NCBI GenBank assembly: GCA_024226335.1
Contig: JAAELY010000316.1
Location: 1 to 60,569 of the forward strand
Direction of reading: 5' to 3'
Length of the DNA stretch: 60,569 nt
Origin: a bacterium
GTDB lineage: Bacteria > Myxococcota_A > UBA9160 > SZUA-336
Below the pieces are notes generated by a model, which had not been told where the DNA came from, did not search any database, and saw only the letters and a list, made by a program, of their open reading frames with translations. Below, in pieces: positions 25,162 through 34,029 of this stretch. Every line of letters starts with the position of its first letter. Position 1 is the stretch's first letter. A program made the position numbers and the translations under genes.

Positions 25162-26646
25162 ATGGATCCGCTCGACGAGCCAACCGGTACCCTCGGAGTG
25201 GACAGGGTCGCCTTGTCGGCCAAGCTCTTCTACGGCTTCGGGTCGATCGCCGAAGGTACAAAGAACACTTCGTTCAACGTCTTCCTGCTCTTCTACTACA
25301 ACCAGGTGCTCGGACTCTCGGGCACCCTGGCCGGTTCGGCGATCTTCATTGCGCTGTGTTTCGATGCAATTACCGACCCTCTGATCGGTTCGATCTCCGA
25401 CAACACGCGCAGCCGTTGGGGACGTCGACACCCGTTCATGTACGCATCTGCGCTACCTCTGGCGAGCTTCCTGTTCATGTTGTTCAACCCGCCGGAGCTC
25501 GGCTCCAGTGGGCTCTTCGCCTGGCTCTGCGTTTGTGCCGTCGGTGTGCGCGCTTCGATCACGCTCTATCAGGTGCCCAGTTCTGCGATGCTCCCCGAGA
25601 TGACTCCGAACTACGACGAGCGCACCACACTGGTCAGCTATCGCTTCCTTTTTGGCTGGACCGGAGGGCTCGTAGCTTCGCTCCTGGGCTATCTCGTGTT
25701 TTTCGCGGCGACCGAGGAGTTTCCCGAAGGCCAGCTCAACCCGGCGGCCTACCCCGGCTACGGGCTGGCGATCGCGTTGATGGTATTTGTTGCGGTTCTG
25801 GTGTGTGCTCTGGGAACTCATCGCTTGATTCACACCTTCAAGGAACAACCCGAACGAACGCCATTTAGCCTGCGTCGTTTCGCCAGGGAGTTCCGGCAGG
25901 CGTTTTCGAATCGCTCCTACCTGATGCTGGTCATCGGATCTCTCTTTGCATCGGTAGCGGGCGGCTTCAATGACGTGGTCGGGCTCTACATGAACACCTA
26001 CTTCTGGGAGTTCACGTCTGCTCAGATCGCAACCCTGGTTTCGTTCCTGTTCGTGTCGGTCGTCATCGCCTTTTCGACGACCCGTCCTCTGAGTGAGCGC
26101 TACGACAAGAAGAGCATGCTGATGAGCCTGGCCTCGTTCGCGATTCTCTTTGGGCCGACCACGGTCATCTTGCGACTGCTCGGCTGGTTCCCGGAGAACG
26201 GAGATCCGATTCTGCTGCCGATTGTCATCGCACACGCCGTCATCCTGGTCAGTGCCGTGGTCTCGATCGGCATCCTGCTCTCGTCGATGATTGCGGACAC
26301 GGTCGACGAGAACGAGCTCGACACAGGCGATCGACAAGAGGGAATCTTCTTTTCGGCGATCACGTTTACTGCAAAAGCGACTTCCGGACTCGGAGGCCTG
26401 GTCGCGGGCATCGCACTGGATCTGATCGCGTTTCCCACCCAGGCGGCCGCCGGAGCCGTTCCGGCCGAGAAGGTCTTTTCACTGGGCCTCGTGGTGGGGC
26501 CGGGTACCAGCGTGTTTTTCCTGATTACGCTGGTCTTCATTGCGCGTTACAAGATCACCCGCCAACGCCACATCGAGATCCTCGCCGAACTCGAAAGGCG
26601 CGCGCAGGATTCTCGGCGAAGCGACGACACTCCTCTGGCCTCGTGA
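25162..26646 (+). CDS. GPH-family (glycoside-pentoside-hexuronide:cation) MFS transporter
   Basis: A 494-residue inner-membrane symporter with about twelve helices. The GPH signature is clear: ALCFDAITDPLIGSISDNTRS after helix 2 and RSRWGRRHPFMYASALPL, then YQVPSSAMLPEMTPNYDERT. MELIB-type proteins usually import sugars with H+ or Na+, but in deltaproteobacteria-like genomes such genes often sit in lipid operons and their substrate is not certain. It is third in the operon after thiolase and SDR, which argues for import of a catabolic substrate. The L-fucose and arabinose genes at 41-45.5 kb are an alternative customer. Confidence 0.87.
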   Translation: MDPLDEPTGTLGVDRVALSAKLFYGFGSIAEGTKNTSFNVFLLFYYNQVLGLSGTLAGSAIFIALCFDAITDPLIGSISDNTRSRWGRRHPFMYASALPLASFLFMLFNPPELGSSGLFAWLCVCAVGVRASITLYQVPSSAMLPEMTPNYDERTTLVSYRFLFGWTGGLVASLLGYLVFFAATEEFPEGQLNPAAYPGYGLAIALMVFVAVLVCALGTHRLIHTFKEQPERTPFSLRRFAREFRQAFSNRSYLMLVIGSLFASVAGGFNDVVGLYMNTYFWEFTSAQIATLVSFLFVSVVIAFSTTRPLSERYDKKSMLMSLASFAILFGPTTVILRLLGWFPENGDPILLPIVIAHAVILVSAVVSIGILLSSMIADTVDENELDTGDRQEGIFFSAITFTAKATSGLGGLVAGIALDLIAFPTQAAAGAVPAEKVFSLGLVVGPGTSVFFLITLVFIARYKITRQRHIEILAELERRAQDSRRSDDTPLAS

Positions 26647-26682
26647 CCTCCCCGCTGAGCTTGGGCGGCTGGTTTCGAGTTC

Positions 26683-27207
26683 TCAGACACCGCCTTCTTC
26701 GGCCTGCGCCCGCGCGAATGCCAGGATACGCAGTCGGATCCAGCCACTGAACGGTCGGATCACGCGCCAGTAGTAGCCGAAGCGCCGCCGGCTCGCGGCA
26801 TCCGTACACGCAACCCGCGTCTCGGTCGAAAGACGCGCCCCGGTGCCCTCGGGCTCCGTGCGGAAATTCCAGGCGATCTTGGTGAAGTACGGTTCGTGGA
26901 AGTCTTCGAACTCGTGGGCTTTGAAGGGACGCGGTCCACTGCCCAGATTCCAGGGCTGGGCCAGCAGACCCAGCACGACCTCGCGTCCCGGTTCCTCGTC
27001 GAGTAGGACGAAACCCATTCCGACAAGACCGTTGATGCGCAAGGCCTGGGCTGGAAGGCCCCGTAACCGGAACAACGCCCGCACTGTGAATGAACGCGAC
27101 AGATCCAGATCCCGTGTCGCTTCGAGCGCAGCTTCGGGTGTGGCCCCGACATGCGTCGAGTGGAACTCGGAAAAATCCGCCTCCGGGACAAACCGATCGA
27201 TCAACAC
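26683..27207 (-). CDS. Hypothetical protein, SRPBCC-like
   Basis: A 174-residue cytoplasmic protein that I cannot place precisely. HSTHVGATPEAALEATRDLDL, RALFRLRGLP, EDFHEPYFTKIAWNFRTEPEGTGARLSTETRVAC and FGYYWRVIRPFSGWIRLRIL form alternating strands with a long C-terminal helix, like START/SRPBCC hydrophobic-ligand proteins. The start is GTG 27207. It is convergent with the GPH transporter gene and shares the strand of the serine hydrolase upstream. Binding or carrying a hydrophobic molecule is a guess from the fold. Confidence 0.7.
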   Translation of the reverse strand: MLIDRFVPEADFSEFHSTHVGATPEAALEATRDLDLSRSFTVRALFRLRGLPAQALRINGLVGMGFVLLDEEPGREVVLGLLAQPWNLGSGPRPFKAHEFEDFHEPYFTKIAWNFRTEPEGTGARLSTETRVACTDAASRRRFGYYWRVIRPFSGWIRLRILAFARAQAEEGGV

Positions 27208-27321
27208 GAGGTAGAGCTCTCCGGCTTTCGCGCAACGAGTTTGTTGATCGGATGGCGATGGGGCTCGGAGTGCTGCTTCATCGAGACTCCCGTGTTTGTC
27301 GGGATACCCACTCGGGTGGCT

Positions 27322-28674
27322 TCATTGTGCGCTGGCTGTTTCGCTCGCGTCGAGGGAGTCGGATATCGCGGCAGAGGTTTGCCTCTGGCGCTGGCTGGCA
27401 CGATAGCGCCGATTGGCGGCAGCGAGGGCAGTTCCGCTCAATCGCGCGACGCGCGTATCTCCAAACGGAGTTCCCATTCCGCAGTTGACGATCATCGCGA
27501 CGGCCAGATCGCGCTGGGGATCCGCCCAGGCCCCCGAACCGCCGAAGCCGAAGTGGCCGAAGGCGCGGCGCGGAATGCCTCGCGTCGTGAAGATGCCGTG
27601 GTAACCGAGACGCCAGCGCATGTCGAAGGGAAGTACCGAGCGTCCGGCCGCTTCCAGCTGGGGCTCAGAAGCGCAATCCAGAGTTGCGGGCGAGAGCAGG
27701 CGAACGCCGTCGATCTCGCCGCCGCCTGCGAGGGCCGCGTACATGCGGGCCAGCGAGCGAGCGGTGAACAGGCCATTGCCCGCCGGAATTGCCACGCGAA
27801 GAGTCTCGGTTGCACCGAAGTCGAAAGTGCGGATTCCGCGCGGTGCGAGTGCGTCGAAGATGCTGTCGACGTCGAAATCGATACCGACGAGTCCCGCCAA
27901 GGGTCGCACTGCGTTCCAGCCGAGGCGCGCGGCGCTGCTCATTGCAGACAGAGTTGCGGCCACTTCCGGGCGCTCCAGGAATTCCCGGTTCGGTGGCCAG
28001 AGAAGCTGGGCCGCACGTTCCAAGGCGTCTTCGGGTGCACCGATGTACATCCCGTCGAGCGCGAGTGGGGTGGCGAGTTCATCGCGCACCAGATCGGAGA
28101 ACGCACATCCCGTTATGCGCTGCAGGATCTCGCCCACCAGGAATCCGTACGTCAGGCCGTGGTATCCGGTTCGCGTTCCCGGCTTGTGGATGGGTGGTGT
28201 CTGCTCGATTGCGTTCACCATGTAGTCCCAGTCCAGCATTCGGCCCGCGTGATCGATCATCTGGCGGATGTGGTACAGGCCGCTTTGATGGGAAAGTACG
28301 TGTCGCACGGTAATGTCCCGCTTTCCCGACTGAGCGAACTCAGGCCAGTAATGCGAGACGCGCTGGTCGTAGTCGAGCAGACCGCGATCGACCATGATGT
28401 GGATCAGTGTCGAAGCGACACCCTTGGTCGTAGAGAAACTGGGGGAGAGCGTGTCCTGTCGCCACGGATTTCCCTGCTCGTCGCGTGTACCGCCCCAGAG
28501 ATCGGCCACGCATTCGCCGCGATGGTACACGCAGACAGCAGCACCGCCCGCGTGGCTGCTCAGTTGCCCGCGCAGGGCCTCCGCGACGGGAGCGAAATCG
28601 GGATGAACGAACCCGTCTATCGCAACGGATCCGTTGCCCTCGAATATTGGCGCTAGCGTCGAAAACCAAGACAC
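27322..28674 (-). CDS. Serine hydrolase, beta-lactamase/esterase class C-like
   Basis: A 450-residue member of the class C beta-lactamase/esterase (EstB) family. The nucleophile motif SxxK is SFSTTKG (about residue 80), the Tyr site is TGYHGLTYGFL, and the KTG-like site is HFGFGGSG. No signal peptide is seen, which favours a cytoplasmic carboxylesterase over a periplasmic lactamase. The GTG start at 28674 gives a normal length. It diverges from the molybdoenzyme operon, whose first gene begins 208 bases away. Ester hydrolysis in catabolism is the most likely role. Confidence 0.87.
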   Translation of the reverse strand: MSWFSTLAPIFEGNGSVAIDGFVHPDFAPVAEALRGQLSSHAGGAAVCVYHRGECVADLWGGTRDEQGNPWRQDTLSPSFSTTKGVASTLIHIMVDRGLLDYDQRVSHYWPEFAQSGKRDITVRHVLSHQSGLYHIRQMIDHAGRMLDWDYMVNAIEQTPPIHKPGTRTGYHGLTYGFLVGEILQRITGCAFSDLVRDELATPLALDGMYIGAPEDALERAAQLLWPPNREFLERPEVAATLSAMSSAARLGWNAVRPLAGLVGIDFDVDSIFDALAPRGIRTFDFGATETLRVAIPAGNGLFTARSLARMYAALAGGGEIDGVRLLSPATLDCASEPQLEAAGRSVLPFDMRWRLGYHGIFTTRGIPRRAFGHFGFGGSGAWADPQRDLAVAMIVNCGMGTPFGDTRVARLSGTALAAANRRYRASQRQRQTSAAISDSLDASETASAQ

Positions 28675-28745
28675 AGCATCGGTAGCCTACCGCGTGCGCG
28701 AGCAGAGTTCATCCCTTATCCGACTTCATCCTGCGATGCTGAGAC

Positions 28746-28755
28746 GAGACGTCTC
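28746..28755. promoter_or_regulatory. Palindrome in the molybdoenzyme upstream region
   Basis: The 208-base gap between the serine hydrolase and molybdoenzyme genes holds a perfect palindrome GAGACGTCTC, preceded by another GAGAC five bases before it. It is a possible operator for either divergent gene. I see no convincing sigma-70 or sigma-54 boxes, FNR box or terminator in the rest of the gap. Confidence 0.3.
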
Positions 28756-28882
28756 ATGTGAGCCCAGGGTTCTTCTGAAGTCATGCAGAGGGCTCGATTT
28801 GACCCGAATTCTCATGCGCTCGGATCTGCAGTATCATCAGTGGCTCGGTAAGAAGCGGTGAAACATCAGGCAGGGGGAAGTG

Positions 28883-31873
28883 ATGGAGGAACGGGGCGCG
28901 CCGATGCTCGACGTCGAAGAGGGTGACCTCGAGGAGGCTTCTGCTTCTGGTGTAAGTCGCCGTCGCTTTCTCCACCTCAGCGGCTTGACGGTGGCTGCAT
29001 TGCCCTTGCTCCACTTCGAGAATCCGGTCGCGGCGGCGACACCCGGCTCGTCTGGCGCAATCAAGGCAAAACTTTCGACCTGGGAGGATCTGTATCGCGA
29101 ACGTTGGACCTGGGATCGCATCGCCAGGGGTTCACACGGCTGGTTGAATTGCCGTAGCGCCTGCAACTGGAATCTGTACGTCAAGGACGGCATCGTCGTT
29201 CGCGAGGAGCAGGCGGCCAACTACGAAGCCTCCGAGCCCGGCATTCCCGACTTCAATCCGCGCGGCTGCCAGAAAGGCGCTTGTTACACCGAGGTGATGT
29301 ACGGCGCGAGCCGGCTGACCGTGCCACTCAAGCGCGCGGGTGAGCGCGGCGAGGGCAAGTGGAAGCAGATCAGCTGGGACCAGGCGCTGAGCGAGATTGC
29401 CGAGAAGCTCATCGACATCTGTCAGCGTTACGGGGGCGAGGCGCTGGTTCAGGATCTCGGCCCGCACTTCGACCTGGGCGCGACCAATGCGGCCCGCAAT
29501 CGCTTCTTCGCAATGTTAGGCGCTTCTCTTCCCGACGATTGGGCAGAGATCGGGGATCTGAACGTGGGGGCGACGCTATCCCTGGGCATTCCCCACATCG
29601 GGGGTTCTTCCGACGAGTGGTTTCTCTCGGATTTCCTCGTGGTATGGATGATGAATCCCTCTGTCACCCAGATGTCCGATGCACACTTCCTGTACGAGGC
29701 GAAGTACAACGGCGCCGATCTGATGGTGATCGATCCCGTCTATAGCGCGACCGCGATGCGCGCGGATCACTGGCTTCCGATCGAGCCCGGTACGGACGCC
29801 GCTCTGGGGCTCGCGACGGCACGCCACATCTGGGAGACCGGTCGTATTGATCTCGACTACGTGCGTGAGCAGACGGATCTGCCGATCCTGGTCCGTCTGG
29901 ACACCGGTCGCTTCCTGCGCGACGTGGATCTTCGCGCCGGAGGTGCAGACGATCTTCTCTTTATGTGGGATCAGAAGACGAATGCCATCGCTGCTGCTCC
30001 CGGGTGTCAGGGCAACGACGATCGCACCAAGCTCTATCTGGAGGAGATCGAGCCGGTCATCGAAGGCCGCTTCGAAGTGGAACTCGCCGACGGCCGCAAG
30101 CAGGCGGTAGCACCCGTGGGCTCGCTGCTGCGCGAGCACCTCGCCCCCTGGACGCTCGAGCGCGCGGCGGCGGTGACCGGCCTCGACATCGAAGTCGTCA
30201 GGAATTTTGCAGAGGGTTTCGCGGCAGCCGAGCGTCCGATGGTTCTGTCGAGCTGGGGCTCCAACCGCTACCTGAACTCGGATCTCATCAACCGCACCAA
30301 GATTCTCTGTCTCTCGCTCAAGGGCGCAATCGGGAAGAAGGGCGCGGGCTATCACTCCACGGGCTGGGTCGGGATCGACGGCTTCGGCATGGTGGCGCAG
30401 GACCCCGGCGAGGGTTTTCTCGGCACGCTTCGCGGCATGGTGAAGATCTTCGGGAACGCGAAGGTGATCGGAATGCTGGTCGACCGGATCGCCGGCAAGA
30501 AGTCGCAAGCGCAGTTCACGCACCAGATCACACGTCACCTGACCACCGGTGAGGACTCCTGTCTGACCAACTCGGCGAGTCAGAACTACAAGTTCCAGGG
30601 GCTGGCGGACGACCTGGCGCGCGAAGAGGACCACCTCTACCCGCAGCCGCTCGCCGCTTACGTAGCCGAGTCCGAGGAGAAGGGCTGGATGCCCACTCAT
30701 CCGGCGAATACCCAGCCGCGTTGCTGGGTCTCGGGCGGGAGCAACGTCCTGCGCCGTTCGAACCTGCCCCAGCGCATGCTCGAAAACCTCTGGCCGAAGC
30801 TCGAACTGGTGATCGACGTCAACCAGAAGCACACCTTCACGGGACTTCACGCCGACTATCTACTGCCCGCAGCGGGTTACTACGAAAAGCCGGGCATCAA
30901 GTACTCGGTCGCCTATGTCCCCTATCTGCATTATTGCGACCGCGCGGTGAAGCCGGTCGGTGAAGCGAAGGATGAGTGGGAACTCTACTCACTGCTCGCG
31001 CAGGAGATCCAGAAGATTGCGCTCGAACGCGATCTAGAGGCGACCCGGGGCTGTGGCAAGAAGATGGTTGATCTCAAGACTTTTGCCGATCGCTTCTCGT
31101 TTGACGGAGAGTACGGTCCCGACGACGTGGAAGCGGTCAATCAACGCATCATCGAGAAGAGCCCATCGGCCGAGGGGATGACGGTCGAGAGCTTGAAAAA
31201 GACCGGCATCGCCAAGTACCGCAGCGTCGGCGGGCAGGGGATTCAGGAGAATCTGTTCAACTCCGACTGGGCGGGTGAGGGCGTGATGCGTTCCCTCACG
31301 GATATGAGCGAACTGCGCTGGCCCTGGCCGACCTTGAGCGGACGACAGCAGTGCTACATCGATCACCCCTGGTTCATCGATGCGGGTGAGAGCTTGCCCG
31401 ACCACAAGGAGAGTCCCAAGGCCGGTGGCGATCACCCCTTCCAGTTCATCTCCTGCCATTCGCGCTGGAGTGTCCACAGCGTGTGGCGCGATACCTCGAT
31501 GCTCCTGCGTCTTCAGCGCGGGGAGCCGGTCGTCTATTTGAATCCGGCTGAAGCCCAGAAGCTCGGCATCGAGGACGGCGCCTGGGCGAAGATCCGAAAC
31601 GACTACGGATCGATTCACATGCGCGCCAAGTATTCTTCGATGGTGCGTCCCAAGGTCGCCTACTACTTCCACGCCTGGGAGCCACATCAGTTCCCCGAGC
31701 ACAAAAGCTACAAGTGGTTGATCCCGGGCTTGATGAAGCCGCTCCACTTCGCCGGTGGTGAGGGACACCTGGGCTGGTTCTTTGGTCACTTCGAACCCGG
31801 GACCCATGTCCAGGACACGCGCGTTGCCATCGAGACGTCGCCTGGGCCCGAAGAGAGCACGGTGGCGGTATGA
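28883..31873 (+). CDS. Molybdoenzyme alpha subunit, type II DMSO reductase family (ethylbenzene/steroid-C25 dehydrogenase-like)
   Basis: A 996-residue catalytic subunit with a twin-arginine signal (SRRRFLHLSG, residues 25-34). The FS0 iron-sulfur ligands are His85, Cys90, Cys94 and Cys129 (HGWLNCRSAC ... RGCQKGAC), and Asp225 in EIGDLNVG is the expected molybdenum ligand of type II enzymes. The molybdopterin-binding C-terminal domain begins near HPFQFISCHSRWSVHSVW. Relatives oxidise ethylbenzene, dimethyl sulfide or sterol side chains, or reduce selenate or chlorate; the sequence alone does not choose. GTG 28880 is just upstream; ATG 28883 follows AGGGGGAA. It is first of four genes matching the usual alpha-beta-gamma-delta order. 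Confidence 0.9.
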   Translation: MEERGAPMLDVEEGDLEEASASGVSRRRFLHLSGLTVAALPLLHFENPVAAATPGSSGAIKAKLSTWEDLYRERWTWDRIARGSHGWLNCRSACNWNLYVKDGIVVREEQAANYEASEPGIPDFNPRGCQKGACYTEVMYGASRLTVPLKRAGERGEGKWKQISWDQALSEIAEKLIDICQRYGGEALVQDLGPHFDLGATNAARNRFFAMLGASLPDDWAEIGDLNVGATLSLGIPHIGGSSDEWFLSDFLVVWMMNPSVTQMSDAHFLYEAKYNGADLMVIDPVYSATAMRADHWLPIEPGTDAALGLATARHIWETGRIDLDYVREQTDLPILVRLDTGRFLRDVDLRAGGADDLLFMWDQKTNAIAAAPGCQGNDDRTKLYLEEIEPVIEGRFEVELADGRKQAVAPVGSLLREHLAPWTLERAAAVTGLDIEVVRNFAEGFAAAERPMVLSSWGSNRYLNSDLINRTKILCLSLKGAIGKKGAGYHSTGWVGIDGFGMVAQDPGEGFLGTLRGMVKIFGNAKVIGMLVDRIAGKKSQAQFTHQITRHLTTGEDSCLTNSASQNYKFQGLADDLAREEDHLYPQPLAAYVAESEEKGWMPTHPANTQPRCWVSGGSNVLRRSNLPQRMLENLWPKLELVIDVNQKHTFTGLHADYLLPAAGYYEKPGIKYSVAYVPYLHYCDRAVKPVGEAKDEWELYSLLAQEIQKIALERDLEATRGCGKKMVDLKTFADRFSFDGEYGPDDVEAVNQRIIEKSPSAEGMTVESLKKTGIAKYRSVGGQGIQENLFNSDWAGEGVMRSLTDMSELRWPWPTLSGRQQCYIDHPWFIDAGESLPDHKESPKAGGDHPFQFISCHSRWSVHSVWRDTSMLLRLQRGEPVVYLNPAEAQKLGIEDGAWAKIRNDYGSIHMRAKYSSMVRPKVAYYFHAWEPHQFPEHKSYKWLIPGLMKPLHFAGGEGHLGWFFGHFEPGTHVQDTRVAIETSPGPEESTVAV

Positions 31874-31922
31874 GTCGCGAGCGATCAAATGGGCCACGTG
31901 TCGATGAGCGGGGAGACAAGCG

Positions 31923-32960
31923 ATGAGCAAGACCGCAAAAACGCGGCAGGTTGCGATGGTGATGGACCTGAACAAATGCCTGGGGTGTCAGACCTGCACG
32001 GTCGCCTGCAAGAAGCTCTGGAATCGCGATACCGGCGCTGACTACGCCTACTGGAACAGCGTCGAAACCTTGCCGGGACAGGGCTATCCAAGTCGCTGGC
32101 AGGAAACCGGTGGTCGCGATGCGAGTGGCGCGGTCAAGCGCGGCGAGGTTCCGAATCTCGAAACGGGCTACGGACGGGCGTGGAAGTTCGATCAGAAGGC
32201 CGTGGTCAATTCTGATTCCAAACGCGGAGATGTCTGGTTGCGACCGGAGGGTGCGCCGAAGTGGGGGCCGAACTGGGACGAAGATCGTGGAGCTGGAAAC
32301 TATCCCCAGGACAACCACTATTTCTACCTTCCCCGCATCTGCAATCACTGCACTCATCCGGCCTGTCTCGATGCCTGTCCGCGCGAGGCGATCCAGAAGC
32401 GCGAAGAGGACGGCATCGTGCTGGTCGATCAGGACCGCTGCCACGGCTACCGCTTCTGCGTCGAAGCTTGTCCCTACAAGAAGGTCTATTTCGACACCGA
32501 ACGACAGGTCGCAAACAAGTGCATCTTCTGCATGCCCCGCGTGGAAGAGGGAGTGGCACCGGCCTGTGCGCGTCAGTGTCCGGGAAGATTGCGCTTCGTC
32601 GGCTACCTGGACGACGAAAAGGGTCCGATCCACAAGCTAGTCCGGCAGTGGAAGGTCGCCTTACCGTTGCATCCCGAGTACGGGCTCGAGCCCAATGTCT
32701 TCTACGTTCCACCCATGAGCCCGAGTGCCATGGACGCCAACGGCCGGCCGACCGGTGAACCGCGTATCCCTACGAAGACGCTCGAGGGATTGTTCGGACC
32801 CCGTGTGCGAGAAGCGCTGGCCACCGTCGAAGCCGAACGAGCCAAGCGCAAGCGCGGCGAGCCGAGTGAGTTGATGGACATCTTGATCGCTTACGACTGG
32901 AACGAGAGCTTCCAACTCGGCGCGGGTGGGGCGGCCTGGCCGGACGAGGGGAAAGCCTGA
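31923..32960 (+). CDS. Molybdoenzyme beta subunit, four-cluster iron-sulfur protein
   Basis: A 345-residue electron-transfer subunit, the usual size for EbdB/DdhB/SerB proteins. Four cysteine groups are visible: CLGCQTCTVAC, CNHCTHPACLDACP, CHGYRFCVEACPYKK and CIFCMPRVEEG with PACARQCP. In the third group a Tyr replaces one Cys (C-x2-Y-x2-C), matching the [3Fe-4S] site of NarH-type subunits. It lacks its own signal and should be exported together with the alpha subunit by Tat. The stop overlaps the gamma ATG (A of TGA shared), so translation is coupled. It passes electrons from the molybdenum centre to the heme subunit. Confidence 0.93.
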   Translation: MSKTAKTRQVAMVMDLNKCLGCQTCTVACKKLWNRDTGADYAYWNSVETLPGQGYPSRWQETGGRDASGAVKRGEVPNLETGYGRAWKFDQKAVVNSDSKRGDVWLRPEGAPKWGPNWDEDRGAGNYPQDNHYFYLPRICNHCTHPACLDACPREAIQKREEDGIVLVDQDRCHGYRFCVEACPYKKVYFDTERQVANKCIFCMPRVEEGVAPACARQCPGRLRFVGYLDDEKGPIHKLVRQWKVALPLHPEYGLEPNVFYVPPMSPSAMDANGRPTGEPRIPTKTLEGLFGPRVREALATVEAERAKRKRGEPSELMDILIAYDWNESFQLGAGGAAWPDEGKA

Positions 32961-33517
32961 TGGCCAGCAAGTCGCAGAAACTCGAATTGATTGCGGCCCC
33001 CACAGGCATACAGCCCGGTGGTTATGTGGCGAAGGCCTATGCCGGCCGGGATGCCGCGCCGATCACGCCCCACCTCGACCTGGAAGTGGCGCGTCCGCCG
33101 GGAACCTGGCGCCTGCGCCTGCGCTGGCCCTGTCCGGAGCCCGTGCGCGACGTGAGTGCGGACCCTTCGCTCTTTCCGGACGCGGCCGCGGTTTTCGCGC
33201 CGCAGCACGAAGACTCGGCGTGGGTCACGATGGGTGCGCCGGGCAAGGGAGTCGACGGAGTGTTGTGGCGCGCCGACGGCCAGAACCTGCATGCGATCCG
33301 TGCCGAAGGGCTGGGGAGCATGAAGCGCGACGCCGCACCGGAAGGCTGGCGTTTCGCTGCGAAACACGAACGCGGCTTCTGGCAGCTCGAGCTCACGTTG
33401 CCTGGCTGGGCAACACTCGACGGATCCGGTCGTCTCGCCGCGGCCATCTGGCGCGGCTCGGCACAGGATCGAGGCGGGTTGAAGTCGGTTACGCCGGGCT
33501 GGACGGAAGTGGGCTGA
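32960..33517 (+). CDS. Molybdoenzyme gamma subunit, heme b-binding (EbdC/DdhC-like)
   Basis: A 185-residue subunit of the ethylbenzene dehydrogenase gamma family. Candidate axial heme b ligands are Met91 in WVTMGAPG and Lys175 in GGLKSVTPGW, matching the Met/Lys pair known in ethylbenzene dehydrogenase. GVLWRADGQ and GFWQLELT are conserved family segments. The start has no signal peptide, unlike DdhC, so it must travel with the alpha-beta complex or stay inside. The ATG is coupled to the beta stop, and a chaperone gene follows directly. Presence of this subunit points to an electron acceptor such as a periplasmic cytochrome c. Confidence 0.85.
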   Translation: MASKSQKLELIAAPTGIQPGGYVAKAYAGRDAAPITPHLDLEVARPPGTWRLRLRWPCPEPVRDVSADPSLFPDAAAVFAPQHEDSAWVTMGAPGKGVDGVLWRADGQNLHAIRAEGLGSMKRDAAPEGWRFAAKHERGFWQLELTLPGWATLDGSGRLAAAIWRGSAQDRGGLKSVTPGWTEVG

Positions 33518-33519
33518 AG

Positions 33520-34002
33520 GTGGAGCCCGGCCGCGAAGCGGCACTACCCTTCGTTGCGTGGGCGCGCATCTGGAGCCCGCTGGCCAGTGCGGAATACCGC
33601 GAGGAAGCCTGGCAGGCCCTGTCCCTGCCCGGGAGGTTTGCGGACTCCGAGAGTGCTTTCCTGAGCGCCTTCTTGATTGGGTTGCCCGCTCCCGATGTGC
33701 CGCTCCTATTGCACGCCGCGCTGGGTCGCGAGGGCGGAACCGTTCGAGAGGACTGGATGCGCGTCATCCACCACCTGGAACTCCGCTGGAACGAAAAAGC
33801 CTTGCCGCCGGATCATCTAGGCGCCGCCTGTGATGTACTGGCCTGTGCGATCGAGCGCGGGGAAGACGTCCTGGTTCGCGAGTTGCGCGAGCGCTATCTC
33901 GAGCCCTGGTGCGCAATCGCGAGTGAACGCCTGATCGGGAAGGACCCGAGCATCGCCGGTCTACCAGAGGTCTTCGCGAGTTATCTGCGCTCAACCGAAT
34001 AA
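33520..34002 (+). CDS. Molybdoenzyme maturation chaperone, TorD/EbdD-like delta subunit
   Basis: A 160-residue all-helical protein. The frame is open far upstream because it overlaps the gamma gene, but GTG 33520, two bases after the gamma stop, gives a sensible start (MEPGREAALPFVAWARIW). Sequence features fit the TorD family: LSAFLIGLPAPDVPLLLHAAL, LPPDHLGAACDVLA and YLEPWCAIASERL. Such proteins bind the alpha subunit's Tat signal and hold it until the molybdenum cofactor is in place. It is the last gene of the operon. The site before GTG is weak, so translation is probably coupled to gamma. Confidence 0.8.
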   Translation: MEPGREAALPFVAWARIWSPLASAEYREEAWQALSLPGRFADSESAFLSAFLIGLPAPDVPLLLHAALGREGGTVREDWMRVIHHLELRWNEKALPPDHLGAACDVLACAIERGEDVLVRELRERYLEPWCAIASERLIGKDPSIAGLPEVFASYLRSTE

Positions 34003-34029
34003 CGCAGGTTCGCTATTTGTTATGTCTAC

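Noticed and set aside
27151-28656. 501-codon plus-strand frame opposite the serine hydrolase
   Set aside because: The minus-strand frame carries the SxxK and HxG motifs of a known family; the plus-strand product resembles nothing and is a shadow of high-GC coding.
29576-30850. 424-codon minus-strand frame inside the molybdoenzyme alpha gene
   Set aside because: The plus-strand frame encodes a complete, conserved alpha subunit; the opposite frame has no recognisable protein features.
32926-33519. Delta chaperone frame extended upstream through the gamma gene
   Set aside because: The upstream part overlaps the well-supported gamma subunit and reads as Arg-rich non-protein; GTG 33520 gives the normal TorD-like start.
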